Notes under the pieces: model-generated
Seen by the model: the letters and a program-made list of their open reading frames with translations, nothing else
What the model was told of the DNA's origin: nothing
Databases searched by the model: none
Part shown: positions 1 through 10,985 of the stretch, one piece after another
Position numbering within the stretch: the stretch's first letter is position 1
Layout of the letters: each line of letters begins with the position of its first letter
Assembly (NCBI RefSeq): GCF_009727055.1
Contig: NC_052354.1
Coordinates: 52,932,960-52,996,959 of the forward strand
Origin: Benincasa hispida
Lineage: Eukaryota > Streptophyta > Magnoliopsida > Cucurbitales > Cucurbitaceae
Direction: 5' to 3'
DNA length: 64,000 nucleotides
Program-made: the position numbers and the translations under genes

Positions 1-495
1 CATTTGCCCAATCGTGTACACGATTATTCATTCCTCCTTTGTCTGCCTCATTCCAAGTCCTCACATAGCCCACCCTCTGGATTCTCACACCAAGAATACC
101 AAGGTACCCTTCTTGGTGGTGTCATACTCAACTCGATACCGTCGAAGTTCTGTGGAGGCAGTTCGTTTTCTTGCTGGAGTGTTCGTGATCGAGGCGATCA
201 TTGAGATCAGGTGCGCGGTGTACGTGCTATGGAGTAGTCGTGTTGTTCGATTGTTTGAGGTGACTGTGTTCGAGTGTTTGTGAACAAGGAGCGTAGAGAT
301 GAGTCTACAAATATTTGTAGCTTTCACCTTGTTCATTTGTAGTTATCATGCTGTAATTTATGTAACAATTGCATAACTGTTTGTTTTGTTTACGACTGTA
401 ATTGTAATATTCATACATGATTGTAATCTGGAATGATCTATTTTCTGCTGGTCATGGAAATCTCGGATTCGATTTCCTTCACCATCACCAACCAC
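1..495. other. Unassigned sequence 5' of the copia remnant
   Basis: No coding region is recognisable. The first 300 bases are richer in G and C than the rest of the window. From about 300 the sequence turns into T/A-rich DNA with several TGTAATT-type motifs, like a plant 3' end or the R/U5 part of an LTR. Copia integrase similarity starts abruptly at about 497. This stretch is either an inserted foreign fragment or the tail of a nested LTR. No terminal repeats or target-site duplication could be set. Confidence 0.3.
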
Positions 496-499
496 CACC

Positions 500-1351
500 T
501 TTACAGGCAAGCGTTGGTTTGTCACCTTTATTGACGATCACACTAGACGAACCTGGGTTTTTCTTTTGACCGATAAGTCTGAGGTGTCCTCTATTTTCCA
601 ACAATTCTTTGCAACCATAAAAACCCAGTTCAACACACAAATTGCCATTTTACGAAGTGACAACGGGCGTGAGTTTGTTAATAACTCGTTCTGGGACTTC
701 CTAGCTTCTAAAGGGATTGTCCATCAAAGCTCGTGTGCCTATATTCCCTAGTAAAACAGAGTATCCGAGAGAAAAAAATAGGCATCTGGTAGAGGTCGCT
801 TGTTCCCTTATGATACTACCTCTCTTCCTTCCTATCTGTGGGGTGATGCTATCCTCACTGCAACCCACCTTATCAACCGCATGTCGTCCCGAGTCTTAGC
901 CTTTCATACTCCCCTTGACTGTTTCAAAGAGTTGTATCCCAACACCCAGTTAATCCTTGACGTACCTCTACGGGTGTTTGGGTGTGTTGTCTTCGTCCAT
1001 ACCCACGGTCCCAACCATACGAAATTTTCTCCTCGTGCCCAAAAATGTATCTTTATTGGGTACCATCTCCATCAACGTGGGTACAAGTGCTATCATCCCT
1101 CATCTCGAAAATACTTTGTGTCTATGGATGTCACCTTTCTCGAGGATCAACCTTTCTTTCCCGTTAGTCTTCTTCAAGGGGAGATTCCTAGTAAAGAGGC
1201 TAATTGGTCCACGTATTCCATTCCCCTAGATATTTCGGCTGAACCTGTTCTTCCCATTAATCAAGTCCCTTGGATAACATACTACAGGAAGAATCTCAAG
1301 AAGAAAACAGTGTCGCCTTTTGTTTCTCCGGCTCTAGTTCATGAGTCTTAA
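500..1351 (+). pseudogene. Copia integrase remnant
   Basis: The first segment (500-751) reads through the retroviral-type integrase core, with the FIDDHTR context and the SDNGREF motif around the second catalytic Asp. A frameshift around 750-800 moves the reading into the next frame. The second segment (800-1351) holds the rest of the core (the WGDAILTATHLINR context) and the copia-type C-terminal region with the FGCVVFVHTH and KFSPRAQKCIFIGY motifs. The N-terminal HHCC zinc finger is absent from the sequence just upstream. The conserved core leaves no doubt about the family, and the shift means no functional integrase can be made. Confidence 0.9.
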
Positions 1352-1800
1352 CTCGGTCTTAGCTCCAGGTATGAATATCCATGTTTGTGACACTGATGAA
1401 TGTGTTGAGACTAATAATTGCAGAGTGGACAAAGATATAGAAATTGGTGACAGTGATGAGAAAATAGATAGAATTGAGGAGGATGAAGAAATTGATGGAA
1501 ATAACAATACTGAGGAAATAACTTTAGCAAACGAGAACAGTGGAAGGGAAGGTGATTGTGTGGGAAGTCCTTCTAAAGAACGACCCATAGATCAGATGAC
1601 TAGCTGCAGTAAGAAACTTGGAGAAGAGGAAAGTTGTGATGCGTCTCTCGATCTTCCCATTGCCTTGAGAAAAGGGACTGGATCATGTACGAAATTCCCT
1701 ATGCATTGTTACATGACATATAGTAACTTATCTCCCGAGTTCAAGGCTCTCGTTACCAGCCTAGATACGGTAATAGTTCTAAGTAATATACATGTTTCCA
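1352..1800 (+). pseudogene. Copia integrase-RT linker, acidic
   Basis: This is an open frame (1341-1913) following the integrase remnant. The first part is acidic and low in complexity, rich in Asp, Glu and Asn. It corresponds to the variable spacer between integrase and RT in copia polyproteins. From about residue 150 it merges into the conserved RT lead-in with the EWKAAVIEEM context, typical of copia RT starts. I assign no function of its own. Confidence 0.6.
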
Positions 1801-2860
1801 TGAAAGCTCATGAGTGGAAGGCTGCAGTTATTGAAGAAATGAGAGCTCTAGGAAAAAATGACACATGGGAACAGGTTGCTCTCCCTGAGGGGCACAAGAC
1901 GGATGGATGTTAATGGGTTTTTACTGTTAATTACAAATCCGATGGCTCAATTGACAGATACAAGGTGAGACTAGTAGCCAAAGGCTTTATTTAAACCTTT
2001 GATATTTATTACTTTGAAACATTCTCCCCTGTAGCCAAACTCAATACGATCTGGGTACTGTTATCTGTTGCTGTTAATAAAGATTGGCCTTTGTACCAAT
2101 TGGATGTGAAGAATGTGTTTCTTAATGGAGAAATCGAAAAAGAAGTCTATATGAGCCCTCCACTCGGCTTCTAAAACCAGTTTAAGCACCGGGTTTGTAG
2201 ATTAAAGAAGTCATTGTATGGGTTGAAACAGTCTCCAAGAGCCTGGTTTGACAGATTCACCATGTTTGTTAAAGCACAAGGGTATGATCATGGGCACTCA
2301 GATCACACATTGTTTACAAAGAAGTCTGGTTCAGGAAAGATATCAGTACTTATTGTTTATGTAGATGACATTGTATTGACCGGTGATGAAACTGGTGAAA
2401 TTATGAGATTTAAAACAAAGATGGTCGAAGAATTTGAAATTAAATATCTGGGAAAATTGTGGTACTTCCTTAGGATGGAGGTGGCTCGATCGAAGGAGGG
2501 TATCTCAGTCTCACAATGAAAGTATACTCTGGATCTCCTTAAAGAAACAAGAATGACTGGGTGTAAACCTATAGACACCCCTGCGGAGTATAATGTCAAA
2601 CTGAGCAATGTTAACAATGAAGCTTCTGTCAGTAAAGAGAGATATCAGCGATTAGTAGGGAAGTTGATATATTTATCTCACATGAGACCTGGTATATCAT
2701 ATGTAGTGAGTGTTGTCAGTCAGTTCATGCAAGCTCCCTACGAGAAACATATGACAGCCATCAAACGCATTCTACGATATCTGAAGGGCACTCCTAGTAA
2801 GAGCCTACTGTTCAGAAAGTCAAGTAAACGTGGCTTAGAAACATATACTGATTCAGATTG
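1801..2860 (+). pseudogene. Copia reverse transcriptase remnant
   Basis: Conserved copia RT blocks appear in order. They are the EWKAA and TWE lead-in (1810-1875), a VRLVAKGF block near 1965 followed by a stop, an ETFSPVAK block near 2018, a [13 protein letters not shown] block near 2095, an SLYGLKQSPRAWF block near 2208, and the catalytic YVDD box at 2358-2369. Next come the YLGKLWYFL block and the LIYLSHMRPGISYVV block near 2665. In-frame stops at about 1992, 2172 and 2518 make it dead, although the catalytic box is intact. The AF to NVF change in the second block and the stops indicate considerable age. Confidence 0.92.
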
Positions 2861-3314
2861 AGTTGGGTTTGTTGTTGATAGAAAGTCTATGTTTGGGTAT
2901 TGTACTTTTGTCTAGGGCAATCTGGTCAGTTGGAGAAGTAAAAAATAGGGAGTAGTTACCAGAAGTAGTGCAGAAGCAGAGTACAAAGCTATGAGTTTGG
3001 GGATATGTGAAGAAATCTGGTTGAAGAAAGTGTTGACAGATCTTCGGCAAGATAGTGAGCTTCCAATGAAATTTTTCTGTGACAATAAAGCAGCAATAAA
3101 TATTGCAAACAATCTGGTCCAGCACGATAGAACCAAACACGTCGAAATTGAAAAACATTTCATCAAAGAAAGACTGGACAATGGGAGCATATGCATTCCC
3201 TACATTCATTCTAGTCAACAAATTGCAAATGTCCTTACAAAGGGGTTGTTAAGACATAGTTTTGATTATTGTATCAGCAAGTTGAGTCTGATTGATATTT
3301 ATGCCCCAACTTGA
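2861..3314 (+). pseudogene. Copia RNase H remnant
   Basis: This continues directly from the RT remnant. It shows the DSDW-like start (the TDSD context just before a stop at 2859), the RSSAEAEYKAMS block near 2965, the FCDNKAAINIA block near 3077 and the TKHVEIEKHFI block near 3135. It ends with a tail (LTKGL) that stops at 3312. The DSD, E and DN acidic residues typical of RNase H are still present. Stops near 2859, 2915 and 2946 break the frame. Confidence 0.9.
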
Positions 3315-3321
3315 GGGGGAG
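3311..3321 (+). other. Copia polypurine tract
   Basis: TTGAGGGGGAG lies right at the end of pol and directly abuts TGTCGAAAAG. This is the usual arrangement of the plus-strand priming site and the first bases of a copia 3' LTR. Confidence 0.85.
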
Positions 3322-3565
3322 TGTCGAAAAGGGTTGGTTTGCCCTAGGTATTTGTAATTTTCTTATAGGCCTAGGGCTTCCTGTCTGTCTATTTATTTAA
3401 GCAAGTCTTTCTATATTTCCGTATCACTTGAATAATAAAAAACTAGTCTAGATCGTGGTTTTTTCTCCCTGGCCCAAGGTTTTCTACGTAAATTATTTGT
3501 GTGTTTCTATTCTCCTTCCTCTTCTATTTTCATCAGTTACCAAAGTTCATAAGGGTTACATAACA
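3322..3565 (+). repeat. Copia 3' LTR
   Basis: It starts with TGTCGAAAAG directly after the polypurine tract. It contains an AATAATAAAA-like polyadenylation region near 3430 and a TTTATTTAAG element near 3390. The end is set provisionally at TAACA (3561-3565) because plant LTRs end in CA. Without the 5' LTR for comparison, the right boundary is uncertain. Confidence 0.6.
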
Positions 3566-5427
3566 AAGTTCATAATGATTAAAACTAATATTGTCTTTGT
3601 GATAACATTTTTTTTGCTCGGATTGAAAAGTTGTTTGTGATTTCTATTGAGCTCATATTAGTTCTAATATCTAAACTTTGTTTTGATTGTATAGATTTCA
3701 AGAAAGTTGATTTTTGTTCGAGGAAATGAAATTTGGATTGAGAATTGTAGTGTTGCTTATCGAGGTGAGTAGTTTTCTCTTCTATTCCAAAATACAATTT
3801 AGTTGTTTGAGGAGATAAATTTGTTTAGTTTCTTATGTTTGTAAGTGTGTATGTTTTGTTGTTTATGGTTATGCTTTTTGCATAATTTATTATGTTTCTA
3901 ATTAGTTTTTTTTTCCTTTACATTGATAACATTTAGTTGTTCAAATTGATAAATTATTCATACATGCTTTTAAGGTGTTACTTGTTGTAGAATATACCAA
4001 CTGTTTAGGTACTTTTATGGAAGCATAAGCTTGTAAGTTGTAATCAAGAAGTTATGGTATCAACTAAGGCAGCTTTTCAGGCAGTGCAAGAACCCCGAAT
4101 GCAGCAACAACAGCAAGACCATAACCCATCAACTATTCTTCTTCTCTGGCGTTCTCTCTAGTGAGGGTATGGCTTTCTTGGGTGTTCTTCCTCTTCTATT
4201 ATCACATTTTTGTAGTTGGAACTATTACCCTATTCCCGTTGTTGCTTGCAAGAATGGAGAGTTGTTTCTATTATCTTATTCTTGTTGTTTCTAATGCTAT
4301 CAATGTTAGTTTTTGGCTTTGACGGTTGTTGATTTATTATTATTTGTGTTGTGTAATATTGATAAGCTACTTGGTATGTTTGCTTATTGGAGGGGAAAGG
4401 TATACATTCTTTTGTGGTTTTGGGAGGGGTTCATGTAAGGATTGAGTGGTAAAAAAATGATCTCATAAATACTTGTATCTAGATATGCTTCATGTATAAC
4501 TAATGGCATTAATTCCTAGTGTCCTTTTTGTTACATGTGCTTTTGTATTTGTTGTTATGTGCAATCATTTTAAGAGTCAGTGGATATAATTCTCTACACA
4601 TTGTTATTTTTCTCCCTTAAAATGCTTGAATGTGTCTTACAAAGTCTTATGATATACATGTTAATTCACAAGATTGTTTTTGTGTATAGCTTTATTTTTC
4701 AGTCTTCGTGTTTTTTAGCTTGTTTGGCTATTGAGAAAATGGAAAGTAAAATTTTAACTGTATGTAATACTTTCATGATTTTTTTATTATAGAGTAGGTG
4801 ATATTTGGTTAAAATGAGTTCAAAGATTCTGCTACGTCATTGAGGGTGAAAAAGTTTACTTTTTGTCTTTTCTTTATGGCTTTTCTTCACACGCTTGCAG
4901 CCATGTTGTTTACTCTATTGGGTTACAACTCTTGTCATCCAAAACATTGAACTTTATTCATAGTTACTTTATAAATAACATACATTTACCTAGAACTGTA
5001 TCAATCTGTAGTACAAGATTGTTCCGTGTCCATGTTCTTTTTATAAGGGTGTTCAAAACATTAACTTTTTCCTATATAGTCTTGATCTTGTTGACCATAG
5101 TTTTTTGTAGTTTAGATATTGGTAATGATGTGGTGGATAATCAAAACTTTTGGGACGTTCTTGTATAATTTTCTTATTGCACTTTATGAAGGGCCCTGCT
5201 TTAGCTGTTAATTTGCCTTTGCAAAAAGTCACAGTTCAGGAGAAGTTTGGTAGTATGTGAAAGGGACAATAACTTTAGGATTGTACTGATTATGTTATTT
5301 TAGAGTATCTAAGCTAATCTCTATGTTAAATGGTTCTTATGCATGCATTGTATAATATGCAAGTCTCGAGAATTTCAGCGATAGAATATCTATTATACTT
5401 AGTTGAAACAAAATGATATGCTTGCAG
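3566..5427. other. Gene-free, T-rich DNA
   Basis: No coding region is supported. The short frames have no recognisable motifs and are T-rich, like intron sequence. A 36-codon frame at 4054-4161 contains a short Gln run but matches nothing I know. A GGTGAGTAG donor-like site lies at about 3764. The region could be intronic DNA that travelled with the adaptin exon downstream, but no further exon was found. Confidence 0.4.
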
Positions 5428-5622
5428 GATCAAATAATTTAATGAATGGACACAGTGTCTCATACTGGAATTGGTTTCCAAATATGTACCATTAGATAGC
5501 AATAAATTTTTGACATCATTAATCTCCTTGAAGATCATCTTCAACATGCTAATGGTGATGTGGTATTGGCAACCACCAAAGTTTTTCTACATTTGACTTT
5601 ATCTATGACTCATGTTCATCAG
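5428..5622 (+). pseudogene. Isolated exon of AP-4 beta-adaptin (dead)
   Basis: The exon sits between a TTGCAG acceptor (5422-5427) and a CAG/GTGACA donor (5620-5628). Its reading matches the plant beta-adaptin-like A protein (beta subunit of the AP-4 adaptor complex, trans-Golgi vesicle sorting): a NEW-QC block, LELVSKYVPLDSN, then after a shift FDIINLLEDHLQHANG, VVLATTKVFLHLTLSM and the final VHQ. A TAA at 5435-5437 replaces an expected Glu codon. A one-base loss near 5504 shifts the frame. No neighbouring exon was found on either side, so this is a genomic fragment with its splice sites and not a processed cDNA copy. Family identification rests on recalled plant sequences. Confidence 0.8.
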
Positions 5623-6681
5623 GTGACAATCAATAGTTTTTGGTCCATTTACAATATTTTATTTCTTTACTAAACTCTATATTATAATTTTATTTTTCAT
5701 CTTGTTGTAGTTGATACCCTAAATCTCATAGGGTCTTGTAGTTTGTAAACACTTGTCTGAACAAAAGATGGAGAGTAGACAAAGAAGATGAGGAATGCGT
5801 AGATGGTGGATGACAGGCAGGGAAAAAAGGGGTATGTGGTGAGTGAGGGAGAGAATGGGATAGAAGATGGAGAAACTGCATTAAAAACCAATCTAATGCA
5901 TTTTGTTCTTTTGGAATTTCCCTTTTTTTTTAATGGTAAAAAATTAATGGGATATTGTAGATTTTGGGATTGATTTTTACCTAAATTAGGACATTTATGA
6001 AAAAAAGATGGTTGATTTGATATATTCTTGTAATTTGGCCAAACCCTATTTTTAAAAATTGTAAACAGAACACTATTTGACAATTTTATGTATTCTTTTT
6101 CTTTTTAAAAAAAGAAAATTATCAATTTGACTAAATTTAAAATTTTATTAAAAGAAAAAAGATGAAGAGACAAAATTGAAGATTTATTAATCGTACAAGA
6201 ACTAAAATTCATTTAAAAATGAAACAAAATCCACAGTATACATATGAGTACAGAGACCAGAACATCTGACAACATTACTGCAATTTAAAATTTTGATTCA
6301 ATTGTGAATGAAAATTGTTCAAAAAGTAATAATAATATATACAAAGAACACATTTCCATCACCTTTTTAAATTTTTATTATATTACTTTTTTATTGGGGG
6401 AATCACCAGTAGTAAGCCAAAAAACATGTCAGGGAAAGAATATCAAGAGAATATTTGATTGAATGAGAAGCATTTCACTATCCTGCGTCAGACAGCAGCT
6501 AAAATCTCATTCCAATCTAAAACTGATCTCTCAGTTGGTAACAGAAACCAATCTCTCTCTTCAATCTCAATTCAACCTGTAGAAAACTTAGCTATGTTAA
6601 TGGTGGCTAGGAGATTCTAAAAGGATATATATATATGATTCCACAGCCTAAAAAATACACAAATGGCACTAAGCAATAGGC
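5623..6681. other. Noncoding DNA, including 3' end of the minus-strand gene
   Basis: There is no coding support. The part nearest the DAYSLEEPER-like stop codon (about 6200-6681) is probably its 3' UTR on the minus strand. Read on that strand it is A/T-rich with several AATAAA-like words. The part at 5640-6100 is mixed AT-rich sequence whose longest frame has no motif. Confidence 0.4.
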
Positions 6682-8715
6682 TCAATATTCCATTTTTACA
6701 AGTGCATTAGAAACTTCTGCAAATCCACATTGGATCCAGTCCCGTGTACATATAATTGCTTCGACAGTAGCCGGTCGTAATGAACTTCGATACGAATCCA
6801 TCTCCTTAATCTCCATATCAAATATTGATTCGGGGGGTAGAGTACAAACTGGTATTGATAAAATATCACGAGCCATCGTTGAAAGAGTTGGATATTTCAT
6901 CTTGTTTTGCTTCCACCAGCCTAACAAGTCAAAGTCCTGCACACGGGGCAGCAACGACTCGGCTAAATACTGATCTAGTTCGGATTTCATTTGTTGGCTT
7001 GAAGTCTCCATTATGTAGACATCAAAATCTGTGAGTCCATTGTCTGACAGAAGGCTTCCACTCTGGGGTCCTTCTGACTTAATGTTGCTTCCTCCATTCC
7101 CTTCGTCGGCGTATGTTGGTGTTAGAGGCAACGGAAGCGTGACGTATTCGTGGAAGAGCTCATGGATACCATCATCAACAATCTTAATGTAAGCAGGAGC
7201 TTCTTCGCCGTAAAGTTTATTGAAACTAAACTCTACGAGTTTCATCTTGAACCGAGGATCCATAACTACAGCTGCAGCCAGAATCAGGCCGCAATCCTTC
7301 CAATATTTGTTGACCTTTTCTTGCATCATTTGAGAGAGGCTGCAAGTGAGTGGATCTTCGCTGCTGAGTGCGCGGGCGAGCTCCAAGTGAATCCTCCATA
7401 CTTCGTGAAAAAAGGTAATCACGGTTGGGTTGTTTATGGTGCTGAGAATGCTTGCAGCATCAAAGAGAACTTTCAAACATGAGCAAAGAGTCTCAACTTG
7501 CCTCCAATCCTCCCTTGTTGGCACTTCCTTGAAATCAGGATCGGAATTATCGAGGCATGAAAACACTTCTTTCAACTCAAATGCAGCAATCAGCATTAGA
7601 TAAGTCGTGTTCCATTGCGTTAGGTCGTCCAGACACAAGGTTCTCTCTGTTGGGACCTGAAGCTGTTCTTTGAGCTCAAGAAACTTTGCTTCGTTAGACT
7701 CGGACAATTTTACATTCTTGACGCAATCCCGGATTTTTCTAACAATGTCCAATCCCGCAGTTAACACATCTTTTGCAATACTACTTAATGTACGAGCTAT
7801 ACAATTACTAACCAAAAATTGGCCATTCAGGATAAGGGAGTTTTTGATAGCAAGCAAGGGCCTCAAATTTCCAAGTGCAGACTCAGTGGCAGGGTGATTA
7901 AAGGTGAGAGAAAATAGTTTACCCTCCAAATTCCAATCAGAAAGGCATTCTGAAACTGCATGACTAAGGGCTGTGTCAGAATTGGGATACGGTTCCATGA
8001 CCACACTTAGAATCCGCCTGTGCAGCTTCCAATCGCTATCGACAAAGTGACCTGTTATTACAGCATAAGCGACAGTTTTACTAGATGTCCACATGTCGAG
8101 CGAAAGACAAATGCGTCCTGGAATACCCTCAATGAATTTGATGACATTTTGCTTTTCTGATAGGTAGGTTCCAATGCAATCCCCTTGGAAATGATTAAAA
8201 TCCCTCACATTAAATCGTGGTTGAATATTCTGCACAAAAGATACGAATCCAGGATTTTCAACCATGTGGGGTTGGTAATCATGCATTATAACCATCCGAG
8301 TGAATTCGTGGCAACAACGATCCTGATCAAACATGAGGTAAGATGTGTTGGGACTTCTATAACGTCTTTTTGGCGGATCACTCGCTTTGGAAGCCGGGGT
8401 GGATGGCGTTAACTGATTTTTGTCCTGATTGCGTAGAAGTGCAGCACATATTCCCTTAGCAATATGCCGTTTTAGGTGACTGGTACCGGCTACTTTTGAG
8501 CCTGTACTATATGCAAAACTCTGCTTGCATTGCTTGCAATACGCCCTTCTACAACCAGCACTTACAGTTTCTATAGTGAAGTGCTCCCAGACTATGGACT
8601 TCTTTTTCCTCCTTTTGTTAGGCTGTGTTTCTGTGGTGGTCAGTGCACCATATTCGTCAGAGTTTGGCGTCTTTTCCACATAGGGAGTTATCATCATCTC
8701 GTGAGGTGTATCCAT
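6682..8715 (-). CDS. DAYSLEEPER-like BED-finger, hAT-derived protein
   Basis: This is an intact 677-residue frame, close to the usual length of about 700 residues. Domains in order: a basic nuclear-localisation-type stretch (KRRKKK, 34-39); a BED zinc finger (W43, C60-x2-C63, H80-x3-H84); an hAT RNase-H-like region starting near LDMWTSS (Asp207); a DUF4413-type segment around 460-530 with AVVMDPRFKMKLVEFSF; and a C-terminal hAT dimerisation region around 570-655 with LGWWKQNK and KYPTLSTMARDILSIP. Known relatives are domesticated transposases acting as DNA-binding regulators needed for plant development. The lack of stops and of terminal inverted repeats fits a host gene. The ATG at 8713-8715 is the first in frame after the predicted splice acceptor at 8737-8738. 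A RICESLEEPER-type name would also be acceptable. Confidence 0.93.
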   Translation of the reverse strand: MDTPHEMMITPYVEKTPNSDEYGALTTTETQPNKRRKKKSIVWEHFTIETVSAGCRRAYCKQCKQSFAYSTGSKVAGTSHLKRHIAKGICAALLRNQDKNQLTPSTPASKASDPPKRRYRSPNTSYLMFDQDRCCHEFTRMVIMHDYQPHMVENPGFVSFVQNIQPRFNVRDFNHFQGDCIGTYLSEKQNVIKFIEGIPGRICLSLDMWTSSKTVAYAVITGHFVDSDWKLHRRILSVVMEPYPNSDTALSHAVSECLSDWNLEGKLFSLTFNHPATESALGNLRPLLAIKNSLILNGQFLVSNCIARTLSSIAKDVLTAGLDIVRKIRDCVKNVKLSESNEAKFLELKEQLQVPTERTLCLDDLTQWNTTYLMLIAAFELKEVFSCLDNSDPDFKEVPTREDWRQVETLCSCLKVLFDAASILSTINNPTVITFFHEVWRIHLELARALSSEDPLTCSLSQMMQEKVNKYWKDCGLILAAAVVMDPRFKMKLVEFSFNKLYGEEAPAYIKIVDDGIHELFHEYVTLPLPLTPTYADEGNGGSNIKSEGPQSGSLLSDNGLTDFDVYIMETSSQQMKSELDQYLAESLLPRVQDFDLLGWWKQNKMKYPTLSTMARDILSIPVCTLPPESIFDMEIKEMDSYRSSLRPATVEAIICTRDWIQCGFAEVSNALVKMEY

Positions 8716-9142
8716 TACAACCCGGAGAAAGAGTTCCTGCTACAGAGTAACCATCTAAATTTAGACAAGGATATGTACAGAGCAGACTATAAAGTTAAAG
8801 TGTAGATCACGGGAAGGCATGAAAACTGGGAGATTAACAAAACAGCCAGGAAAGCAGAGGTAAAAAAGGACGAAAGCTTTTTCCTTTCAAATTAGTACAA
8901 ACAGTCCAGTATCGGCCTTACATTCACGTTCAGAAAAAAAAATGAAAACGCAAGATATAGCATTACAAACAGGTGAAGAAAATTACAAAAACGGTGAAGC
9001 AAACCTGTGGATGAATCCAGGAAAATAGTACCAAAAAGATACAGAATTACTACCAGTATAACGTGTGAATGATAAAGAAAATGAAATAAAACATATGGTC
9101 CTATACATTTAATTTGAAAGTTAAATTACAAGGTCAGTCTTA

Positions 9143-9361
9143 ACCTTCAAAGCTTGTGTCCGTTTGGTCCTCAACTTTCAAGAGTGTCTAAAAGTCCATA
9201 TAAATTCAAAATTTTTAAAAACTAATTGATCTACCAGATATAAGTTTCAAATTGACCTTCAAAGCTTGTGTCCATTGGTCCTCAACTTTCAAGAGTATCT
9301 AAAAGTCCATATAAATTCAAAATTTTTAAAATTAATTGATCTATCAGATATAAGTTTCAAA
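9143..9361. repeat. Tandem duplication, two copies of about 110 bp
   Basis: ACCTTCAAAGCTTGTGTCC starts at 9143 and again at 9255, and both copies run to ATAAGTTTCAAATT. They differ by a handful of substitutions and by small indels in the AT runs. The unit resembles the widespread plant repeat with phrases about 'tccttaactttcaagagtgtct', so it is a local duplication of a repeat fragment. Confidence 0.85.
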
Positions 9362-9369
9362 TTTGTCTA

Positions 9370-10405
9370 ACGGAACCCAAAACTTTTAATTTTGTGTCTA
9401 GAAGATATGTGAATTTTTTTAAAATTCTAAAACTCAATCAATTTATACACATATGAACAAGATGCCATAGGTTATGATTTATGAATAAAAAGAGAATGAA
9501 AACAAATGAGGTTTTTTTCACATTATACACAGAGAAATTAGAACAAATTTAAATTATTTTTACTTAACTTCAATGTATATGATTATGAACTCAAGATTTT
9601 CGAGAGTTTCATATCACTCGACTCCTAAAGAACAAATCATTCATATACCAACACAACAAAAGTCAAAAGCAACCAAAATCAATGTCAACTAGAACGCCAA
9701 CAAGCACAGCCAAAACAAAACACCATATCACAGATTTTACGCAAAGGAACCAGAAAAAAATGTCTCATATAAAGCAAAGTCAAATAAAATCCTCCAATTG
9801 ATGTCTAAGCCAAATAAAGAATTTGTACGTACGGAAGGCAGCATAAGCTTTTAAATCAACATTAGAATAGAATCTAGAGAATCTTAATAAAAAAAGGTTA
9901 AATTAAAAAAAGTACACTTGAACTTTGCACTTCGTTTATCCCTATCCTTTCAATATTTGTAATATTGCCCTTGACATTTCAAAAATATCCTTCTAGTTTC
10001 AAATAGTGGAACTTGGAATGCTGTGATAATGATGAATGACCTGGATTGGAAAGTTGAATCACAACATCATGCTAGATCATTGTCACACCATTCTAGGTCC
10101 CAATATCCATTTGAAATTTTAAAGAATTTCTGCTCAAATGGTAGTTTTGAAATGTTTATGAAGATAATAGGTAATATTTCCACTTTTGAAAGAATATGAG
10201 TACTATTGAAACAAATACAAAGCCTTGAGATATTTTTTTATAATTTAGTTAATAAAATATCATCCAATTCAAACACATCATCATCACAAGAAGCGAAAAA
10301 GGTCCATCTTTGGGCTTTGGATAAGTTTCCTTTCTAAATTATCCTCTAAATTCTCTGAAAGAAACCTAGAGATGAGAAAGATAAACCCATTATGAGAAAG
10401 TCACT
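9370..10405. other. Intronic AT-rich DNA, no gene seen
   Basis: This part of the predicted leader intron shows neither coding frames nor clear repeats. It contains poly-A stretches and scattered short direct repeats of the kind found all over the window. Confidence 0.4.
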
Positions 10406-10409
10406 ATGT

Positions 10410-10565
10410 AGGGTTGTTCATGGGGCGGGATGGAGACAAAGATGACTTCCCCGTCCCTGTTCCCACCCCATTTCACTTCTCATCCTTAATTTTCAAAGAG
10501 ATTGAGGTGGGACTTCCTAATGGGATGGGAAGTTTGCAACGATCAGATTCCATGCGGGGAATTTG
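10410..10565. repeat. GGGGCGGGA-type dispersed repeat fragment
   Basis: GGGTTGTTCATGGGGCGGGA (10412-10431) is followed by blocks such as CCCCGTCCCTG and TGCGGGGAATTTGATCCCG. This G/C-run composition stands out from the AT-rich surroundings. A second, shorter fragment with CGGGATCAGGG and GGGGCGGGGACC lies at 46390-46460. It is probably a dispersed transposon terminus of unknown class. Confidence 0.5.
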
Positions 10566-10904
10566 ATCCCGATTTAGTTTTTTCTGTTTAAGAAATGTAT
10601 CAAATTATATAATTCTGTTTGAAGTTTTTTCAATTTAAATATTTAGTTTTTCACCCAAAATATTCATTTAAAATATATTGCATTTATTCTAATGAAATCA
10701 ACAAACTTTTTTTTCAGTTCAAATGGGAAAAAAAGGACATTTCTCACTTTGTTAGAAACTTTGATTTTATTTGACATGCGTATACATGTATAAGAACAAA
10801 CTTGATTCACGATGGGCCGTACAAATGGATCCGGGGTCCATTTAAAATGACGTGTCAATATTACTCAGAAAATAATAAAAATAAAAATAAAGCCTAATCG
10901 GGCC

Positions 10905-10985
10905 ACATTATATATAAGCCAAGATAATCTAATTTTCACAATTTCAAATCAAGCACCACTCAAAACTCCACCAGCCCACCATGGA
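10905..10985 (+). promoter_or_regulatory. TATA-like box ahead of a short plus-strand frame
   Basis: TTATATATAAGCC at about 10908-10920 is followed about 60 bases later by an ATG at 10981 in a CCACCATGG context. The following frame (75 codons) has no recognisable domain. The site lies inside the predicted leader intron of the opposite-strand gene. It may be chance, or an antisense promoter. Confidence 0.25.

Larger units (their letters stand above)
497..3565 (+). mobile_element. Decayed Ty1/copia retrotransposon, 5'-truncated
   Basis: The domain order integrase, reverse transcriptase, RNase H, polypurine tract and 3' LTR is the Ty1/copia order. The pol reading frame is broken by several stops (for example near 1992, 2172, 2518, 2859 and 2946) and by frameshifts (near 750-800 and around 1340). 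No gag, protease, primer-binding site or 5' LTR is seen in the window, so the copy is truncated or continues to the left as something else. It is a non-autonomous fossil. Confidence 0.9.

Noticed and set aside
4054..4161. 36-codon frame with a short Gln run
   Set aside because: Too short and not recognisable; possibly an exon but no partner exon or conserved motif was found.
4863..5168. 101-codon plus-strand frame
   Set aside because: T-rich translation full of Phe, Ile, Leu and Ser without motifs; it lies in intron-like DNA next to the dead adaptin exon.
7150..7482. Plus-strand frames of 70-110 codons within 6825-8805
   Set aside because: They lie antisense to the intact DAYSLEEPER-like frame and are shadows of it.
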